The position numbers were made by a program, and so were the translations under genes. Under the pieces are notes generated by a model. The model did not search any database. It worked only from the letters and a program-made list of their open reading frames with translations, and was not told where the DNA came from. 64,000 bases of DNA. Source: an uncultured Campylobacter sp. (GTDB taxonomy: Bacteria; Campylobacterota; Campylobacteria; Campylobacterales; Campylobacteraceae). Numbering within the stretch: position 1 is the first letter of the stretch; every line of letters starts with the position of its first letter. The DNA is taken from positions 24,307 to 88,306 of the forward strand of contig NZ_CALIIU010000033.1 of the NCBI RefSeq assembly GCF_938017775.1, in the 5' to 3' direction. Below, in pieces: positions 25,279 to 34,859 of the stretch.

Positions 25279-26490
25279 ATGAAAACCCGCAAAGCCGCGC
25301 AAAATTCGCCCAATTTGGGCTTAAATTTAATGCGAAGTTTTAGCTTTCCAAGCGCATTAAAGTTCCTACTTCTGCTTCCGTTTTTGGCGCTGGGCGCGCA
25401 AGCTCTGGAGCCAAAAATCGTAATGAAGCCTGAGCCGAGCTTAAAAAACGGCCTGTATTTCGTAGCGGACAAGCCCTACAGCGGGACGCTCAAGGTGCTG
25501 CACTACAGCGCCGAGGATCTCTACGACGTAAATTTTATGGGCGTCGTCTACCCCAGAGCAAAGCCGCTGCCGCCGACGCTAATCCGCGAGATCGACGTAA
25601 AGGACGGCACTGCGGTGCGCGAGCGCGATTACTTTGACGGCAGAGATAAGCCCTCAAACGAATATCCGCTAAAAAACGGCCTGTACGACGGCGTCGCGAA
25701 GAGCTACTACGCAGATAGCGGCGAGCTGAGATCGCAGAGCGAATACAAAGCCGGCAAGCGCGAGGGTTTTTACAAGCTGTATTATCAAGGAAGCGGCAAG
25801 CTAAAGCAGCGGGGCGCGTATAAAGCGGATAGGCGCGAGGGCGTTTTCACCGACTACTACGAAAGCGGCGAAGTAAGCGCGCGCCATCCGTATAAGGGTG
25901 GGCTGCGAAACGGCAAGGACGTGGATTATTACAAAAGCGGCAAAGTGCGCGGGGAGCGAAGCTATAAAGGGGGTAAGAGACAGGGCGTAGAGAGATGGTA
26001 TCACGATAACGGCGCACTAAGAGAGATGGGCGCATACAAGGATGACCGCAAACAGGGCGTTTGGAAGTTGTTTTACGAGGACGGTAAGACGCGCGTAGTC
26101 GAAAATTTCAAAGACGGCGAGCGCGACGGCGCCGTACGCGAATACTACGCAAGCGGCGCGCTGCAGGGCGAATACGAGTTTGAGCGCGGTAGGCAAACGG
26201 GCACAAGTAAGCAATACTACGCAAGCGGCGCACTTGCGGCGAAGGTAATGTTCAGAGACGGGCGCAAACACGGGCTATACGAAACATATCACGAAAACGG
26301 CGCGCTCAAGGCTAGAGTGACGTTCAAGGGTGGCCTGGAGACGGGCACGGCGAAGCACTACTACGCAGACGGAAAGCTCGAAGCCGAGGGCGAGTTTGAG
26401 CGCGGCAGGCTCGTGCGCGCCAAAAAATACGACGAAGCAGGCAAGCTAATCAGCGACAAATCCGATAAAAACGGGCTCGCAAGAGAGTAA
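25279..26490 (+). CDS. Exported MORN-variant repeat protein
   Basis: A 403-residue protein built mainly of about eleven ~23-residue repeats of the YwqK/MORN-variant type (pattern YY.SG.L....Y..G.R.G), from about residue 130 to 395. AAAGGAAG six bases upstream fixes the ATG at 25279, which gives a long n-region (about 35 residues) before a hydrophobic signal segment ending AQA (about 47); an internal ATG at 25330 would give a conventional signal peptide. Such proteins are often labelled YwqK-family antitoxins, but export and the number of repeats argue for a structural or surface role. Function not known. Confidence 0.78.
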   Translation: MKTRKAAQNSPNLGLNLMRSFSFPSALKFLLLLPFLALGAQALEPKIVMKPEPSLKNGLYFVADKPYSGTLKVLHYSAEDLYDVNFMGVVYPRAKPLPPTLIREIDVKDGTAVRERDYFDGRDKPSNEYPLKNGLYDGVAKSYYADSGELRSQSEYKAGKREGFYKLYYQGSGKLKQRGAYKADRREGVFTDYYESGEVSARHPYKGGLRNGKDVDYYKSGKVRGERSYKGGKRQGVERWYHDNGALREMGAYKDDRKQGVWKLFYEDGKTRVVENFKDGERDGAVREYYASGALQGEYEFERGRQTGTSKQYYASGALAAKVMFRDGRKHGLYETYHENGALKARVTFKGGLETGTAKHYYADGKLEAEGEFERGRLVRAKKYDEAGKLISDKSDKNGLARE

Positions 26491-27415
26491 GGCGGGCTAA
26501 ATTTTAAAATTTTGCAGGTTTGGAATTTTGGGTAGGCTTAAATTTTAAGCAGCCTCGGCTTTATGTTTTGCGTTTCAGACAGATGCGGCTTTGAATTTTG
26601 ATTGAGCGCGACTTTGGACAAGTGCGCTTTATATAGTTCAGCACTTTAAATATACGCAGATTTGCTTTTTTTCGAGCAAGTGCAGTTTTAAATTTTTGAG
26701 CATGACTTTGAATTTTGAGCGAGCTTTGTACTTTGGGTAAGTGTAACTTTATACAGCGCGTGAATGTGACTTGATACTTTAACCAACGAGGCTTTGTATG
26801 GCATAAGCTCGCCGCACGATTTAACTTTATACGTATTAAAATTCTACGCGCTGTTTCAGCACAAACGGCAACACAGAAATCATCCGACACGACACAGCTT
26901 GGCTTTTCGACATAGCGAGTTATTTTCTAGGCGTAGCGCAAATTTTTAAAATTTAAAGCGGAATTTCAAGCCAGAATAGCGCTAAAATTTTAAACGTAAA
27001 AGGGCTAAATTCGATGGTCAAATCTCGCTAAATTTATCCCACGGTTCGCAAGCTGTGCTATTTTGGCGTTAAATTTCAATGTGCGTGCGACACAGTATTT
27101 GCAGGGCGGAATGCGGACGCCGAGAGGCGATAGACGCTTATAAATTTAGCGCGTAGTAAGCGGAAGCGAGATGGACTCCAGATAAAAAATCTTAAATTTT
27201 AATCCGCGGACGCCAAATGGGTTCAAAATTAAATTTACGTAAATTTAGAGCGCGGTAGACCGTGAGTGCTCGCAGAGCACCGCAGGCTGTATGGCGCAGT
27301 ATCCGTGCGGCAAAATACGGGCATTGAAAGACGTAGCCGTTTGAAATTTAGAGCGCGGGGGTCATAGAGAGCCGAAAATCCGCAGCGCTCGAAGCTGCGT
27401 AACGAAAGCTCAAAT
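26491..27415. other. Gene-free stretch with degenerate TTTGAATTTTG/ACTTTATA words
   Basis: About 920 bases. The first half (26545-26800) holds repeated words such as GACTTTGAATTTTGA, AGTGCG and ACTTTATA(C/T)AG at irregular 30-60-base spacing; any open frame here looks repeat-derived and lacks a ribosome site. The second half has the usual AAATTT spacer words. No RNA gene or mobile element seen. Confidence 0.45.
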
Positions 27416-28147
27416 CTATCCGCAGCAGCCACAATCGCAGCGCGAAGATGCGGCTGAATGAAGCTCGCCGATGTAGAGCTTCACGGAGCCAAGCCCTTGC
27501 TTTTTCGCCCACGAATAGGCGTCGCTTGCAAAGCCGAAGTCGGCAAAACGCAAGAAACTCTCCACGTAGGATTTGCGCGCATTTTGATAGTCTATGCAAT
27601 AGGCGTGCTCCCAAAGATCGCAGGCTAAAAGTGGAATTTTGCCGCGTGCGATCGGCGTGTCTGCGTTTTGCGTCGTGATGATTTCTAAATTTGCGCCGCT
27701 CTCGTCGCATACGAGCCAGCACCAGCCGCTGCCAAAAAGCCCCATCGCGCGCTTTAAAAACTCGCTTTTAAAATTTTCCATCCCGCCGAAAGCCTGAGCT
27801 AAAGCGTCCGCTAGCTCGCCGCTAGGCTCGCTTGGCTGCGCGATACAATCAAAATAAAAATCGTGGTTGTAAATTTCAGAGGCGCTATTAAAAATACGGC
27901 TAAAATTTAGGCAAATTTGATAAAGCCTTGAAATTTGCGAAAACTCGCACTCCTCGCCGTGCGCCTGCTTAAACGACTGCGTGATGATCGTAAAAAGATC
28001 CGCGTTTTGTATCGGCGTATCCGCAATATCCCGATTTAGGGCGGAGACGTAGTCCTCGTAAAGTCCGCCGTGATGAAATTTTAAGCTCTGCAGGCTCGCG
28101 ATTTTATTCGCGCGCGGATCAAAAGGCAGCGCCCTGGATCTAAACAC
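27416..28147 (-). CDS. Divergent Fe/Mn superoxide dismutase with cysteine-rich tail
   Basis: A 243-residue member of the Fe/Mn-SOD family. Recognisable elements are the N-terminal LPFDP, the first metal-ligand His25 in KFHHGG, the second in YNHDFYF, GSGWCWLV, and the third and fourth ligands in DLWEHAYCIDYQNARKSYV. The usual KHH after the first ligand (gateway His30 of E. coli SodB) is replaced by GLY, although Tyr33-Val34 is kept. The protein ends RCDCGCCG, four cysteines not found in typical SodB. The GTG start overlaps by one base the stop of the acidic mini-gene upstream. It may be a working SOD with altered access channel, or a SOD-like protein with another role. Confidence 0.82.
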   Translation of the reverse strand: MFRSRALPFDPRANKIASLQSLKFHHGGLYEDYVSALNRDIADTPIQNADLFTIITQSFKQAHGEECEFSQISRLYQICLNFSRIFNSASEIYNHDFYFDCIAQPSEPSGELADALAQAFGGMENFKSEFLKRAMGLFGSGWCWLVCDESGANLEIITTQNADTPIARGKIPLLACDLWEHAYCIDYQNARKSYVESFLRFADFGFASDAYSWAKKQGLGSVKLYIGELHSAASSRCDCGCCG

Positions 28148-28320
28148 TAATAATCCTCGCTGTCCAAATCGCTATAATCGTTGAAACCGTCGTCGTCTTC
28201 GTAGCTGTAATCGTCCTCGTCGTAGTTGTAGTTGTAACTCTCGTCACCTCCGATTAGATCATCGTCCTCGTATTCGTCCTCATCGAACTCTTCGTCTTCG
28301 AAGTCATCGAAATCAGCCAT
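28147..28320 (-). CDS. 57-residue highly acidic, tyrosine-rich protein
   Basis: A small gene with a strong AAAGGAGAG ribosome site five bases before its ATG. The start overlaps the last eight bases of mscS, and the stop TAG overlaps the GTG of the SOD gene. More than half the residues are Asp or Glu and there are ten Tyr (segments such as DFEDEEFDEDEYEDDD and YNYNYDEDD). There is no Lys, Arg, Cys or His. It is predicted to be disordered and could bind divalent cations or a basic partner. I do not recognise a family. Position in a tightly coupled string argues that it is really translated. Confidence 0.75.
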   Translation of the reverse strand: MADFDDFEDEEFDEDEYEDDDLIGGDESYNYNYDEDDYSYEDDDGFNDYSDLDSEDY

Positions 28321-30427
28321 TTTGCTCTCCTTTGTCGTTGGAATTTACTTTTGATTTTACGCATTCGCTTGCTATTTCCGGGATGTTTTCGATATAAACG
28401 CTCTGCGATGGGAAGGCAAACGATAGTCCGTTTTGCTCCACGATCTCCATTATTTTAAATAAAACATCCTCTTTGGTTTGGATGAAATTTGCCCATATTA
28501 CGGTTTTTGTGAAGCAGTAAACTAAAATATTAATAGACGAATCGCCAAAGCTATCTAACGCCACGAACATAGTACTTTTATAGCCCGCTAAATCGTCGAT
28601 AGAGACCATGTTTTGCCTATAGCGCATACGAAAATCTTTGGAATTTAGCGCTGTATCGGCAGATTGAGCGATGCCCGGGTGAGATTTTAGCATCTCTTTG
28701 ATGTCGTTTACGCACTTTCGAAGTTGAGCTGTGCTCGCGCCGTATTCGACGCCTACGGTAAGCTTTAAATTCCGTCCTACCTTCCTGCGGCTCCAGTTTT
28801 TGATATTTTGCGCCATTATGTTGGAATTCGGCACAAAAACAAGAGCGTTGTCAAAGGTTCTGATCGTCGTCTTTCTGAAGCCTGTTTCTACGACGTTTCC
28901 TTCTATGTCTCCTAATACGACCCAATCACCTTGCGAGAACGAGTTATCAAATAATAGCATCACGGATGAGAAGAAATTCGCGATGATGTCCTTGGTCGCA
29001 AACGCGATCGCAAGTCCGCCGATTCCAAGCGATGCCATAAGCGCCGAGATGTCAAAGCCCAGACGCTTTAGCACCAAAAGTGCGGCGATGATGATTACGA
29101 TGACATATAGAATTTTAACGACTAGATTTATGATATCTTTTCTGACGCCTTTTTTCGTGATGTTTCCAAGCACGATAATACCGTAACCGTCGATGATCTC
29201 GATGATGAGCCATGCCCAAAGCACCACGTAAACGATCGAGAATAAATTTGCAAATTTTATCGGCACGGGCGCCGGATAATAAAAGATACTAAGACAGATA
29301 TCAACCGAATAAGCGATCAGCAAAATACCCATCGGACGCTTGATGATACCTACTACTTGCGTTTTTAGAGTTTCGCTATCCAGCGAAAAGCTTTTATTAA
29401 AGAATTTAAATACGAAATAGATGATGTTGGCAAGCAGTCTGCGAAGCGAGTAGAAAAATAGCGTAATTAGCGTGATCAAAATGAGCTTGCCGAAATTTAC
29501 GTGGCTGAGCTTAAACGGAATTTTATCGTTGATATAATCGATCACCGATTTAAAATTTAAGCTCGTAAAAACCACGCTACTTGCGAGCAGATCGCTATTT
29601 CGAGACAGATACGTAAGCACCTCGTCGTAGGTCTGCTTGTCGTTTTTCAAATCGTTGATTTTAGACTCTAAGGCGTCTATCTGCTCTTGACTGCTTAGAT
29701 TGTTTTTCAAATCATTAAGTTTGCTAAAATCCCTAGTTTGGATATTTAGTAGCGTACTACTCAGCTCGCTTTCAAGCGCGCTTCTGCTTGCGCCGTTTAC
29801 AAACATATCCTCAATTTTCATAAGCGAGGTATAAAAGATCTCTGCCATCTCCATTTTTTCCAAATCCGCGCTTGCATTTACGTATTCGGGAGAGCTCTGC
29901 TTTTTGGCGTATTTTTTTAGCGTAGTTTGGATGTTCTTTTTATTTTGCGCATACGACATTATGCTTTCGATATCCATATCCTGCTGTGTAATCGCGAAAG
30001 GTAGGCGATCAAAGAGCTTAGCTTTATTGCGATCGATGGCGTCCAGCTCGTTTTTGCTCGCGTTGGCATCGCCGCCGTTAAGCAGGGAGCTACGCTGCAA
30101 ATTTAGCTTTTTAATCTCTTTGATTACAGAGATAAGCGTCTCTCCATTAGGAGTTTTTTTCTGCGAAGTCTCCGTTTTGGCGACCTTTTCTGCGATCATA
30201 TTTATTACTTCAGTTTTATTTCCATCCTCCGCACCGAGGGATTTGGATAGAATTTTAGCGACTTCCTTTTTGATCTCGGTTTTGTTGTTTTCTAAAGTAA
30301 GATTTGCCTCGGGCGCGGAAGAATTTGTCTCTACAAAGCTTCCCTCACCGGTCGTGTTGAGGTCTGCAAACGCTAAAGCGGCGCTAAAAATACTAATCGT
30401 TAAAAAGCTGATTATAGATTTTTTCAT
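28313..30427 (-). CDS. MscS-family mechanosensitive channel, large form
   Basis: Inner-membrane small-conductance channel of 704 residues. A signal peptide (to about 21) is followed by a ~280-residue periplasmic coiled-coil-rich region, then membrane helices between about 310 and 470, and the MscS core. The pore helix contains ASLGIGGLAIAFATKDI and the beta domain begins FSQGDWVVLGDIEGNVVETGFRKTTIRTFDN; PNSNIMAQNIKNWS follows. It resembles large paralogues such as MscK/YnaI-type rather than the 286-residue E. coli MscS. The start lies within the carbonic anhydrase 3' end (35-base overlap). Confidence 0.92.
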   Translation of the reverse strand: MKKSIISFLTISIFSAALAFADLNTTGEGSFVETNSSAPEANLTLENNKTEIKKEVAKILSKSLGAEDGNKTEVINMIAEKVAKTETSQKKTPNGETLISVIKEIKKLNLQRSSLLNGGDANASKNELDAIDRNKAKLFDRLPFAITQQDMDIESIMSYAQNKKNIQTTLKKYAKKQSSPEYVNASADLEKMEMAEIFYTSLMKIEDMFVNGASRSALESELSSTLLNIQTRDFSKLNDLKNNLSSQEQIDALESKINDLKNDKQTYDEVLTYLSRNSDLLASSVVFTSLNFKSVIDYINDKIPFKLSHVNFGKLILITLITLFFYSLRRLLANIIYFVFKFFNKSFSLDSETLKTQVVGIIKRPMGILLIAYSVDICLSIFYYPAPVPIKFANLFSIVYVVLWAWLIIEIIDGYGIIVLGNITKKGVRKDIINLVVKILYVIVIIIAALLVLKRLGFDISALMASLGIGGLAIAFATKDIIANFFSSVMLLFDNSFSQGDWVVLGDIEGNVVETGFRKTTIRTFDNALVFVPNSNIMAQNIKNWSRRKVGRNLKLTVGVEYGASTAQLRKCVNDIKEMLKSHPGIAQSADTALNSKDFRMRYRQNMVSIDDLAGYKSTMFVALDSFGDSSINILVYCFTKTVIWANFIQTKEDVLFKIMEIVEQNGLSFAFPSQSVYIENIPEIASECVKSKVNSNDKGEQNG

Positions 30428-31061
30428 AATCCATTCCCTTATTTAATAGCGTAAAATGCGCGCCTTCGTCATCGTAGTTGAATAGCTCGCCCGTTTCGAT
30501 GACGTAGTGCCAGCCGTAAATTTTAATCTCGCCGTTTTTGTAGGCATCTTTGATGCCAGGAAAGCTAAGTAAATTTTGCATGGAATTTATAATATTTAGC
30601 CGCTCGGTGATCCACTCGCGCTTATCGGCGCCGAGGTCTTTTAGCTTTTCGACCTCGTCTTTTACAGGCTGCATTAAATTTAGCCAGCGCCTTACGTTTG
30701 GAATTTTTTCGAGTTTTTTAGCGTCGTAAAACAGCGCCGCGCAGCCACCGCAGTTGCTGTGCCCGCAAACGATGATATTTTTGATTTTTAGCGAATACAG
30801 CGCGTATTCAATCGCTGAGGTAGTCGCTAAAAATTCCTCGCTAATGCGGTATGGAGGAACGACGTTTGCGATATTTCGTACGACGAAAAGCTCTCCTGGA
30901 AGCGTCGAAGTAATTAGGCTCGGCACCACGCGCGAGTCAGAGCAGCCGATAAAAAGCGTGTGGGGCTTTTGATGATTTGCCAGACTTCCGAAAAGCTCGG
31001 CATGCTCGGCAAAATTTTCTTCCATAAATTTAATAGCTCCATTTATTAACTGGCTGGGCAT
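30393..31061 (-). CDS. Beta-class carbonic anhydrase
   Basis: Cytoplasmic zinc enzyme of 222 residues interconverting CO2 and bicarbonate. Zinc ligands are Cys40, His101 and Cys104, with the Asp42-Arg44 dyad in GCSDSRV and the GHSNCGGC block. Campylobacters are capnophilic and need this enzyme to keep bicarbonate for carboxylation at low CO2. It is first in a four-gene leftward string (carbonic anhydrase, mscS, acidic mini-protein, SOD) in which each gene overlaps the next. RBS TAAGGAGAAAGT. Confidence 0.95.
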   Translation of the reverse strand: MPSQLINGAIKFMEENFAEHAELFGSLANHQKPHTLFIGCSDSRVVPSLITSTLPGELFVVRNIANVVPPYRISEEFLATTSAIEYALYSLKIKNIIVCGHSNCGGCAALFYDAKKLEKIPNVRRWLNLMQPVKDEVEKLKDLGADKREWITERLNIINSMQNLLSFPGIKDAYKNGEIKIYGWHYVIETGELFNYDDEGAHFTLLNKGMDYEKIYNQLFND

Positions 31062-31192
31062 ACTTTCTCCTTAAAAAAGTCGGGAATTATATATTACTTT
31101 CATAAATAGATAGAATTCTGGGAATTTTTAATGATATATTTACCAAATTTTCGCTAAACTCCCCGCTCATAAATCAAAAGAAGGAGAAAGAT

Positions 31193-31888
31193 ATGAGTCT
31201 ATACGACAGACGAAATTACGCGGACGGCTACGAGCTATCGGACGCGTCACTGGAACAAGGACGAATCTCTCAGACCATTAAACAAACCTACGCGCTTCTA
31301 ACCGCTTCGATGATAGCTGCAGCGGCAGGGGCTTTTGTGGCGATGAGCTTCGGCGTGAGCTTGGCTATTCATCCATTTTTATATCTAGTGCTTTTAATGG
31401 GGCTGATCTTCGGTATGCAAGCAGCTGTAAATCGCGGCGCCAACACGATTGCGCTGGTTTTGCTTTTTGCATTTACCTTTATTACCGGTCTTACTCTAGG
31501 TAAATTGATCGCTATTTATATCGCAGCGGGTGCCGGAGACGTAGTAACGCATGCGTTTGTGGCTACGGCGATTACTTTCGGTGCTCTTACCGTTTATGCG
31601 ATGAATACAAAGACAAATTTCGACTCTTGGGGCAAACCGCTATTGGTATCGCTTGTGGCTATTATCGTGCTAAGCCTTTTGAACTACTTCTTTTTCAAAA
31701 GCACCGTGCTTGATATAGCAATTTCAGCTTTTTCGGCTTTAATCTTTTCGATGTATATTATCTATGATACTAAAAACATCATCAACGGCACTTACACTTC
31801 ACCGATAATGGCTGCCGTAGATATGTATCTAAACATCTACAACCTCTTCCTTTCGCTGCTAAGAATTTTCGGCGCAAGCAGAGACTAA
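31193..31888 (+). CDS. Bax inhibitor-1/YccA family membrane protein
   Basis: A 231-residue integral membrane protein with about seven helices. Family markers are the N-terminal ISQTIKQTYALLTASM, the FAFTFITGLTLGK segment and the C-terminal SMYIIYDTKNII...YLNIYNLFLSLLRIFG in which the conserved Asp residues form the pH-sensing pair. Bacterial members conduct or leak Ca2+ and modulate membrane protein quality control (YccA inhibits FtsH). RBS AAGGAGAAAG. The stop is followed by a hairpin. Confidence 0.92.
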   Translation: MSLYDRRNYADGYELSDASLEQGRISQTIKQTYALLTASMIAAAAGAFVAMSFGVSLAIHPFLYLVLLMGLIFGMQAAVNRGANTIALVLLFAFTFITGLTLGKLIAIYIAAGAGDVVTHAFVATAITFGALTVYAMNTKTNFDSWGKPLLVSLVAIIVLSLLNYFFFKSTVLDIAISAFSALIFSMYIIYDTKNIINGTYTSPIMAAVDMYLNIYNLFLSLLRIFGASRD

Positions 31889-31895
31889 ATTTTAC

Positions 31896-31918
31896 GCACC
31901 GCTTCGTGCGGTGCACTC
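31896..31918 (+). terminator. Hairpin after BI-1 gene
   Basis: Perfect 7-bp arms GCACCGC (31896-31902) and GCGGTGC (31908-31914) with a five-base loop, followed by a poor ACTCTT tract. A weak terminator. Confidence 0.5.
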
Positions 31919-31983
31919 TTAACTTAAAATTTATAAATCTTTTATTATAATCGCGAATTCAATTTTTTCAAAAGGTTTTTATA

Positions 31984-32505
31984 GTGACTACGTTATTTTT
32001 GGTTTTACAAGTCGTCTTCGCCGTGATAATTACGATATCCGTCCTGCTGCAAAAGAGCTCTTCTATCGGGCTTGGCGCATACAGCGGAAGCAACGAAAGC
32101 TTATTTGGAGCGAAGGGTCCGGCGGGATTTTTAGCTAAATTTACCGCCGCGATGGGAATTTTATTCGTGATAAATACACTTGTACTCGCATATTTCTATC
32201 AGCAAGATGCTAAATCTTCCGTAGTCGATCGCGTAAAGATTGAAGCAAATGCTACTAAATCCGTGCCAAACGCTATTCCTGGCGTGCCATCTATCCCTGC
32301 TTCAGGCGCAAAGCCTAATTTCGCTCCGGCAAGCACCGAATCAAATTCTATAATTAGCGGCGAGATCAATGCGACGGATACGAAAATCGAAGAGCCAGCA
32401 GCTCCTGCTACCGGTACCGCCGCAGCTAGCGCGCCTGTTCGGTCGCAAGCATCAAGCGATACCAATGCGAGCGCCGCTTCTGCAGATCAAAACACAACCA
32501 AATAA
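31984..32505 (+). CDS. secG: SecG preprotein translocase subunit with long tail
   Basis: Auxiliary subunit of the SecYEG channel. Two membrane helices (about 2-20 and 50-70) flank the conserved cytoplasmic loop LLQKSSSIGLGAYSGSNESLFGAKGPAGFLAK in essence (LLQKS..GLG, FG..G...FL.K). The GTG start follows AAAAGG. The 173-residue length exceeds the ~110 usual because of a C-terminal Ala/Ser/Pro/Asn-rich tail (about 75-173) of low complexity. Such extended tails occur in other campylobacterial SecG. The following frr and pyrE read in the same direction. Confidence 0.92.
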   Translation: MTTLFLVLQVVFAVIITISVLLQKSSSIGLGAYSGSNESLFGAKGPAGFLAKFTAAMGILFVINTLVLAYFYQQDAKSSVVDRVKIEANATKSVPNAIPGVPSIPASGAKPNFAPASTESNSIISGEINATDTKIEEPAAPATGTAAASAPVRSQASSDTNASAASADQNTTK

Positions 32506-32521
32506 ACTCTAAATTTTAAAA

Positions 32522-32550
32522 TTTAAAAGCGCAAAATCCGCGCTTTTAAA
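32522..32550. terminator. 11-bp hairpin between secG and frr
   Basis: Perfect arms TTTAAAAGCGC (32522-32532) and GCGCTTTTAAA (32540-32550) with a 7-base loop. Its symmetric A/T ends could stop transcription in either direction, but it lies within a co-directional gene string and may only attenuate. Confidence 0.55.
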
Positions 32551-32605
32551 TGCTATTCTTATTTTTTAACGCTATAATTTCGCAAATTTTATTTAAAGGA
32601 TTTGA

Positions 32606-33163
32606 ATGCTAGAAGCTATCTACAAAGAGCAAAGGGCAAACGGCGATCGAGCTATCGAGGCTTTGAAAAAGGACTTTACGACGCTACGCACCGGTAAGGT
32701 GAGCGTGGCGATCCTGGATCATATTTTCGTGGATTATTACGGCTCGCAAACTCCGCTAAATCAGGTCGCAACCGTCCTTTCGATCGATGCGGTAACGATT
32801 TCGATCACGCCGTGGGAAAAGCCGATGCTAAAGGCGATCGAAAGCGCGATCGCAGCGGCAAATATCGGCGTCAATCCGACTAACGACGGCGAGAGCGTAA
32901 AGCTATTTTTCCCGCCGATGACGGTCGAGCAACGCCAAGAAAACGCAAAAAAGGCCAAAGCGATGGGCGAGAAGGCTAAAATCGGCATTCGCAACGTCCG
33001 CAAAGACGCTAACGACGAGATCAAAAAGCTCGAAAAAGACAAAGCGATCTCCGAAGACGACGCCAAAAAGGGCTACGACGAGGTGCAAAAGATCACCGAC
33101 TCCTACTCCGCCAAGATCGACGACGCAGTTAAGGCCAAAGAAGCCGAGCTTTTGAAGGTTTGA
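32606..33163 (+). CDS. frr: Ribosome recycling factor
   Basis: A 185-residue cytoplasmic factor that splits post-termination ribosomes together with EF-G. Typical features are the N-terminal [28 protein letters not shown], and the helical-domain segment [37 protein letters not shown]. Length is standard. RBS AAAGGATTTGA before the ATG; three bases separate it from pyrE. Confidence 0.97.
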   Translation: MLEAIYKEQRANGDRAIEALKKDFTTLRTGKVSVAILDHIFVDYYGSQTPLNQVATVLSIDAVTISITPWEKPMLKAIESAIAAANIGVNPTNDGESVKLFFPPMTVEQRQENAKKAKAMGEKAKIGIRNVRKDANDEIKKLEKDKAISEDDAKKGYDEVQKITDSYSAKIDDAVKAKEAELLKV

Positions 33164-33166
33164 GCT

Positions 33167-33778
33167 GTGAATATAGAAAAAATCTATCGCGACTGCGGCG
33201 CATATTTGCGAGGGCATTTTCTGCTTTCAAGCGGCAACCACTCGCAGTTTTACCTCCAAAGCGCAAAAGTACTAGAAAACCCGCAGCTCGCGGGGCAGCT
33301 CGCAGATGAACTCGCCGCGATAATCGGAAAAGCGGGCGTGGAGTTTGATAGCATCTGTTCGCCCGCGCTGGGCGGAATTTTAGCGGGCTACGAGCTAGCT
33401 CGCGCGGCGAAAAAGCGCTTCATCTTTACCGAGCGCGTAGATCGCGTGATGAGCCTACGCCGCGGCTTTGAAGTGCATAAGGGCGAGAAATTTATCGTCT
33501 GCGAAGACATCGTCACAACGGGCGGCTCGGCTCTTGAGAGCGCAAGGCTCATCGAAAACCTAGGCGGCGAGGTCGTGGGCTTTGCCGCGCTTGCCAATCG
33601 CGGATTTTGCAAAGTCGCAAATTTAGCGGACAGCAGTGCAAAGAGCGGCGCCAAGCTACCTGCGGATAAGCCGTTTTTTGCGCTAGGCAATTTCGAGTTT
33701 GAAATTTACGAGCCCGCGACCTGCCCGCTCTGTGCTACCGGAAGCAAGGCGATCAAGCCAGGAAGCCGCGGAAATTAG
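33167..33778 (+). CDS. pyrE: Orotate phosphoribosyltransferase
   Basis: Pyrimidine-synthesis enzyme that adds ribose-5-phosphate from PRPP to orotate. The PRPP-binding motif is [12 protein letters not shown] (around residues 110-121), with the flexible-loop segment [17 protein letters not shown] before it and the N-terminal [16 protein letters not shown]. 203 residues, typical of the group with a C-terminal Cys pair (CPLC). Start is GTG 33167, overlapping nothing but only three bases after frr; AAGG lies nearby. Confidence 0.95.
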   Translation: MNIEKIYRDCGAYLRGHFLLSSGNHSQFYLQSAKVLENPQLAGQLADELAAIIGKAGVEFDSICSPALGGILAGYELARAAKKRFIFTERVDRVMSLRRGFEVHKGEKFIVCEDIVTTGGSALESARLIENLGGEVVGFAALANRGFCKVANLADSSAKSGAKLPADKPFFALGNFEFEIYEPATCPLCATGSKAIKPGSRGN

Positions 33779-33873
33779 GCGCCGATTGCTGATAACAAAC
33801 CGTAACGAGATTAAATTTTACCCTTCGGCTTTAGCGCGACGGAATTTTAAAATTTAATCCAAAACGGAGCAAA

Positions 33874-34299
33874 ATGGCAAAACAAAAAGCTAAAATTTCA
33901 CCGATCTTTCTGCGCGTAAAGGCCTTCATCGTCGATCTTTTCATCATCGCGATGCCCCTATTCTACGGCGTTACCTATCTCGTCTTGGGCTCAAAGGAAG
34001 CCCTGTGGCGCAACCAAGCCGCAATCGCGCTTATCTGGCTCGCATACGGCGCGATCTGTGCGGCATTCTACGCCCGCAGCGCCCAGACGCCGGGCTACAA
34101 ACTTGCAGGGCTTTACCTCATCGACGTTCGCAGCGGACGCAAAGTAAGCTTTTTTAGGGCGCTGGCTCGCTTTACGTGCTTCGTATTTGCAGGCTTTAGC
34201 GTCATCGGGCTTTTGATCTGCTTTTTTCGCAAAGACAGGCTGAACTTACACGACCTGCTAAGCGGAGCCGTGCCCGTCGTGCGAAAGGACGCGCAGTGA
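33874..34299 (+). CDS. RDD-family membrane protein
   Basis: A 141-residue inner-membrane protein with three to four hydrophobic segments (about 15-40, 45-65, 102-125). The RDD hallmark is RVKAFIVDLFII with Arg and Asp in the first helix and the TPGYKLAGLYLIDVRSGRKVSFFRALARF block. Some RDD proteins carry Na+/H+ exchange; most are uncharacterised. Its stop overlaps the GTG of rnhB (GTGA). RBS AAAACGGAGC. Confidence 0.85.
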   Translation: MAKQKAKISPIFLRVKAFIVDLFIIAMPLFYGVTYLVLGSKEALWRNQAAIALIWLAYGAICAAFYARSAQTPGYKLAGLYLIDVRSGRKVSFFRALARFTCFVFAGFSVIGLLICFFRKDRLNLHDLLSGAVPVVRKDAQ

Positions 34300-34859
34300 G
34301 CGGACAGATTTGTGGCATCGACGAGGCGGGGCGCGGCTGCCTTGCGGGACCGCTTTGCGTCGCGGGCTGCGTGCTGCAGCGCGAGATCGCAGGACTTGCC
34401 GATAGCAAAAAGCTAAGCGAAAAGCGCCGCGAGGAGCTCTACGCTCAGATCATCGAAAACTCGCGCTACAAAATCGTCGAAATTTCAAGCGCACAGGTCG
34501 ATGAGATCGGACTCAGCGCATGTCTAAAATCGGCGCTTGAGCAGATTCTCGCGTATTTTGCGGATTTTAGCGGACAGATCATCTACGACGGCAACGCAAC
34601 CTTCGGCGTACGCGGACTTCAGACGCTCGTAAAGGCCGACGCGCAAATCGCCGAAGTAAGCGCGGCGAGCATCCTTGCCAAGGTCACGCGCGACCGCACG
34701 ATGCATGAGCTTGCGCAGCGCTATCCGCAATACGGCTTCGCGCAAAACAAAGGTTACGGCTCGGCCGCGCACATCGCGGCGATCGAGCGGTACGGGCTCA
34801 CGCCTTTTCACCGCGCAAGCTACAAAATTAAATCGCTGCAACCCTCGCTGTTTGATTAA
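34296..34859 (+). CDS. rnhB: Ribonuclease HII
   Basis: Cytoplasmic nuclease removing single ribonucleotides and RNA primers from DNA. Metal-binding residues Asp9 and Glu10 in GIDEAGRGCLAGPL, then IIYDGNATFG with the third Asp, and SAASILAKVTRDR. 187 residues, normal. GTG start overlapping the RDD stop shows translational coupling. The conserved PQYGFAQNKGYG...H segment follows. Confidence 0.96.
   Translation: MSGQICGIDEAGRGCLAGPLCVAGCVLQREIAGLADSKKLSEKRREELYAQIIENSRYKIVEISSAQVDEIGLSACLKSALEQILAYFADFSGQIIYDGNATFGVRGLQTLVKADAQIAEVSAASILAKVTRDRTMHELAQRYPQYGFAQNKGYGSAAHIAAIERYGLTPFHRASYKIKSLQPSLFD

Noticed and set aside
26561..26890. 109-codon open frame on the minus strand
   Set aside because: Composition is that of repeat words (TTTGAATTTTG and similar), no ribosome site, no recognisable domain.
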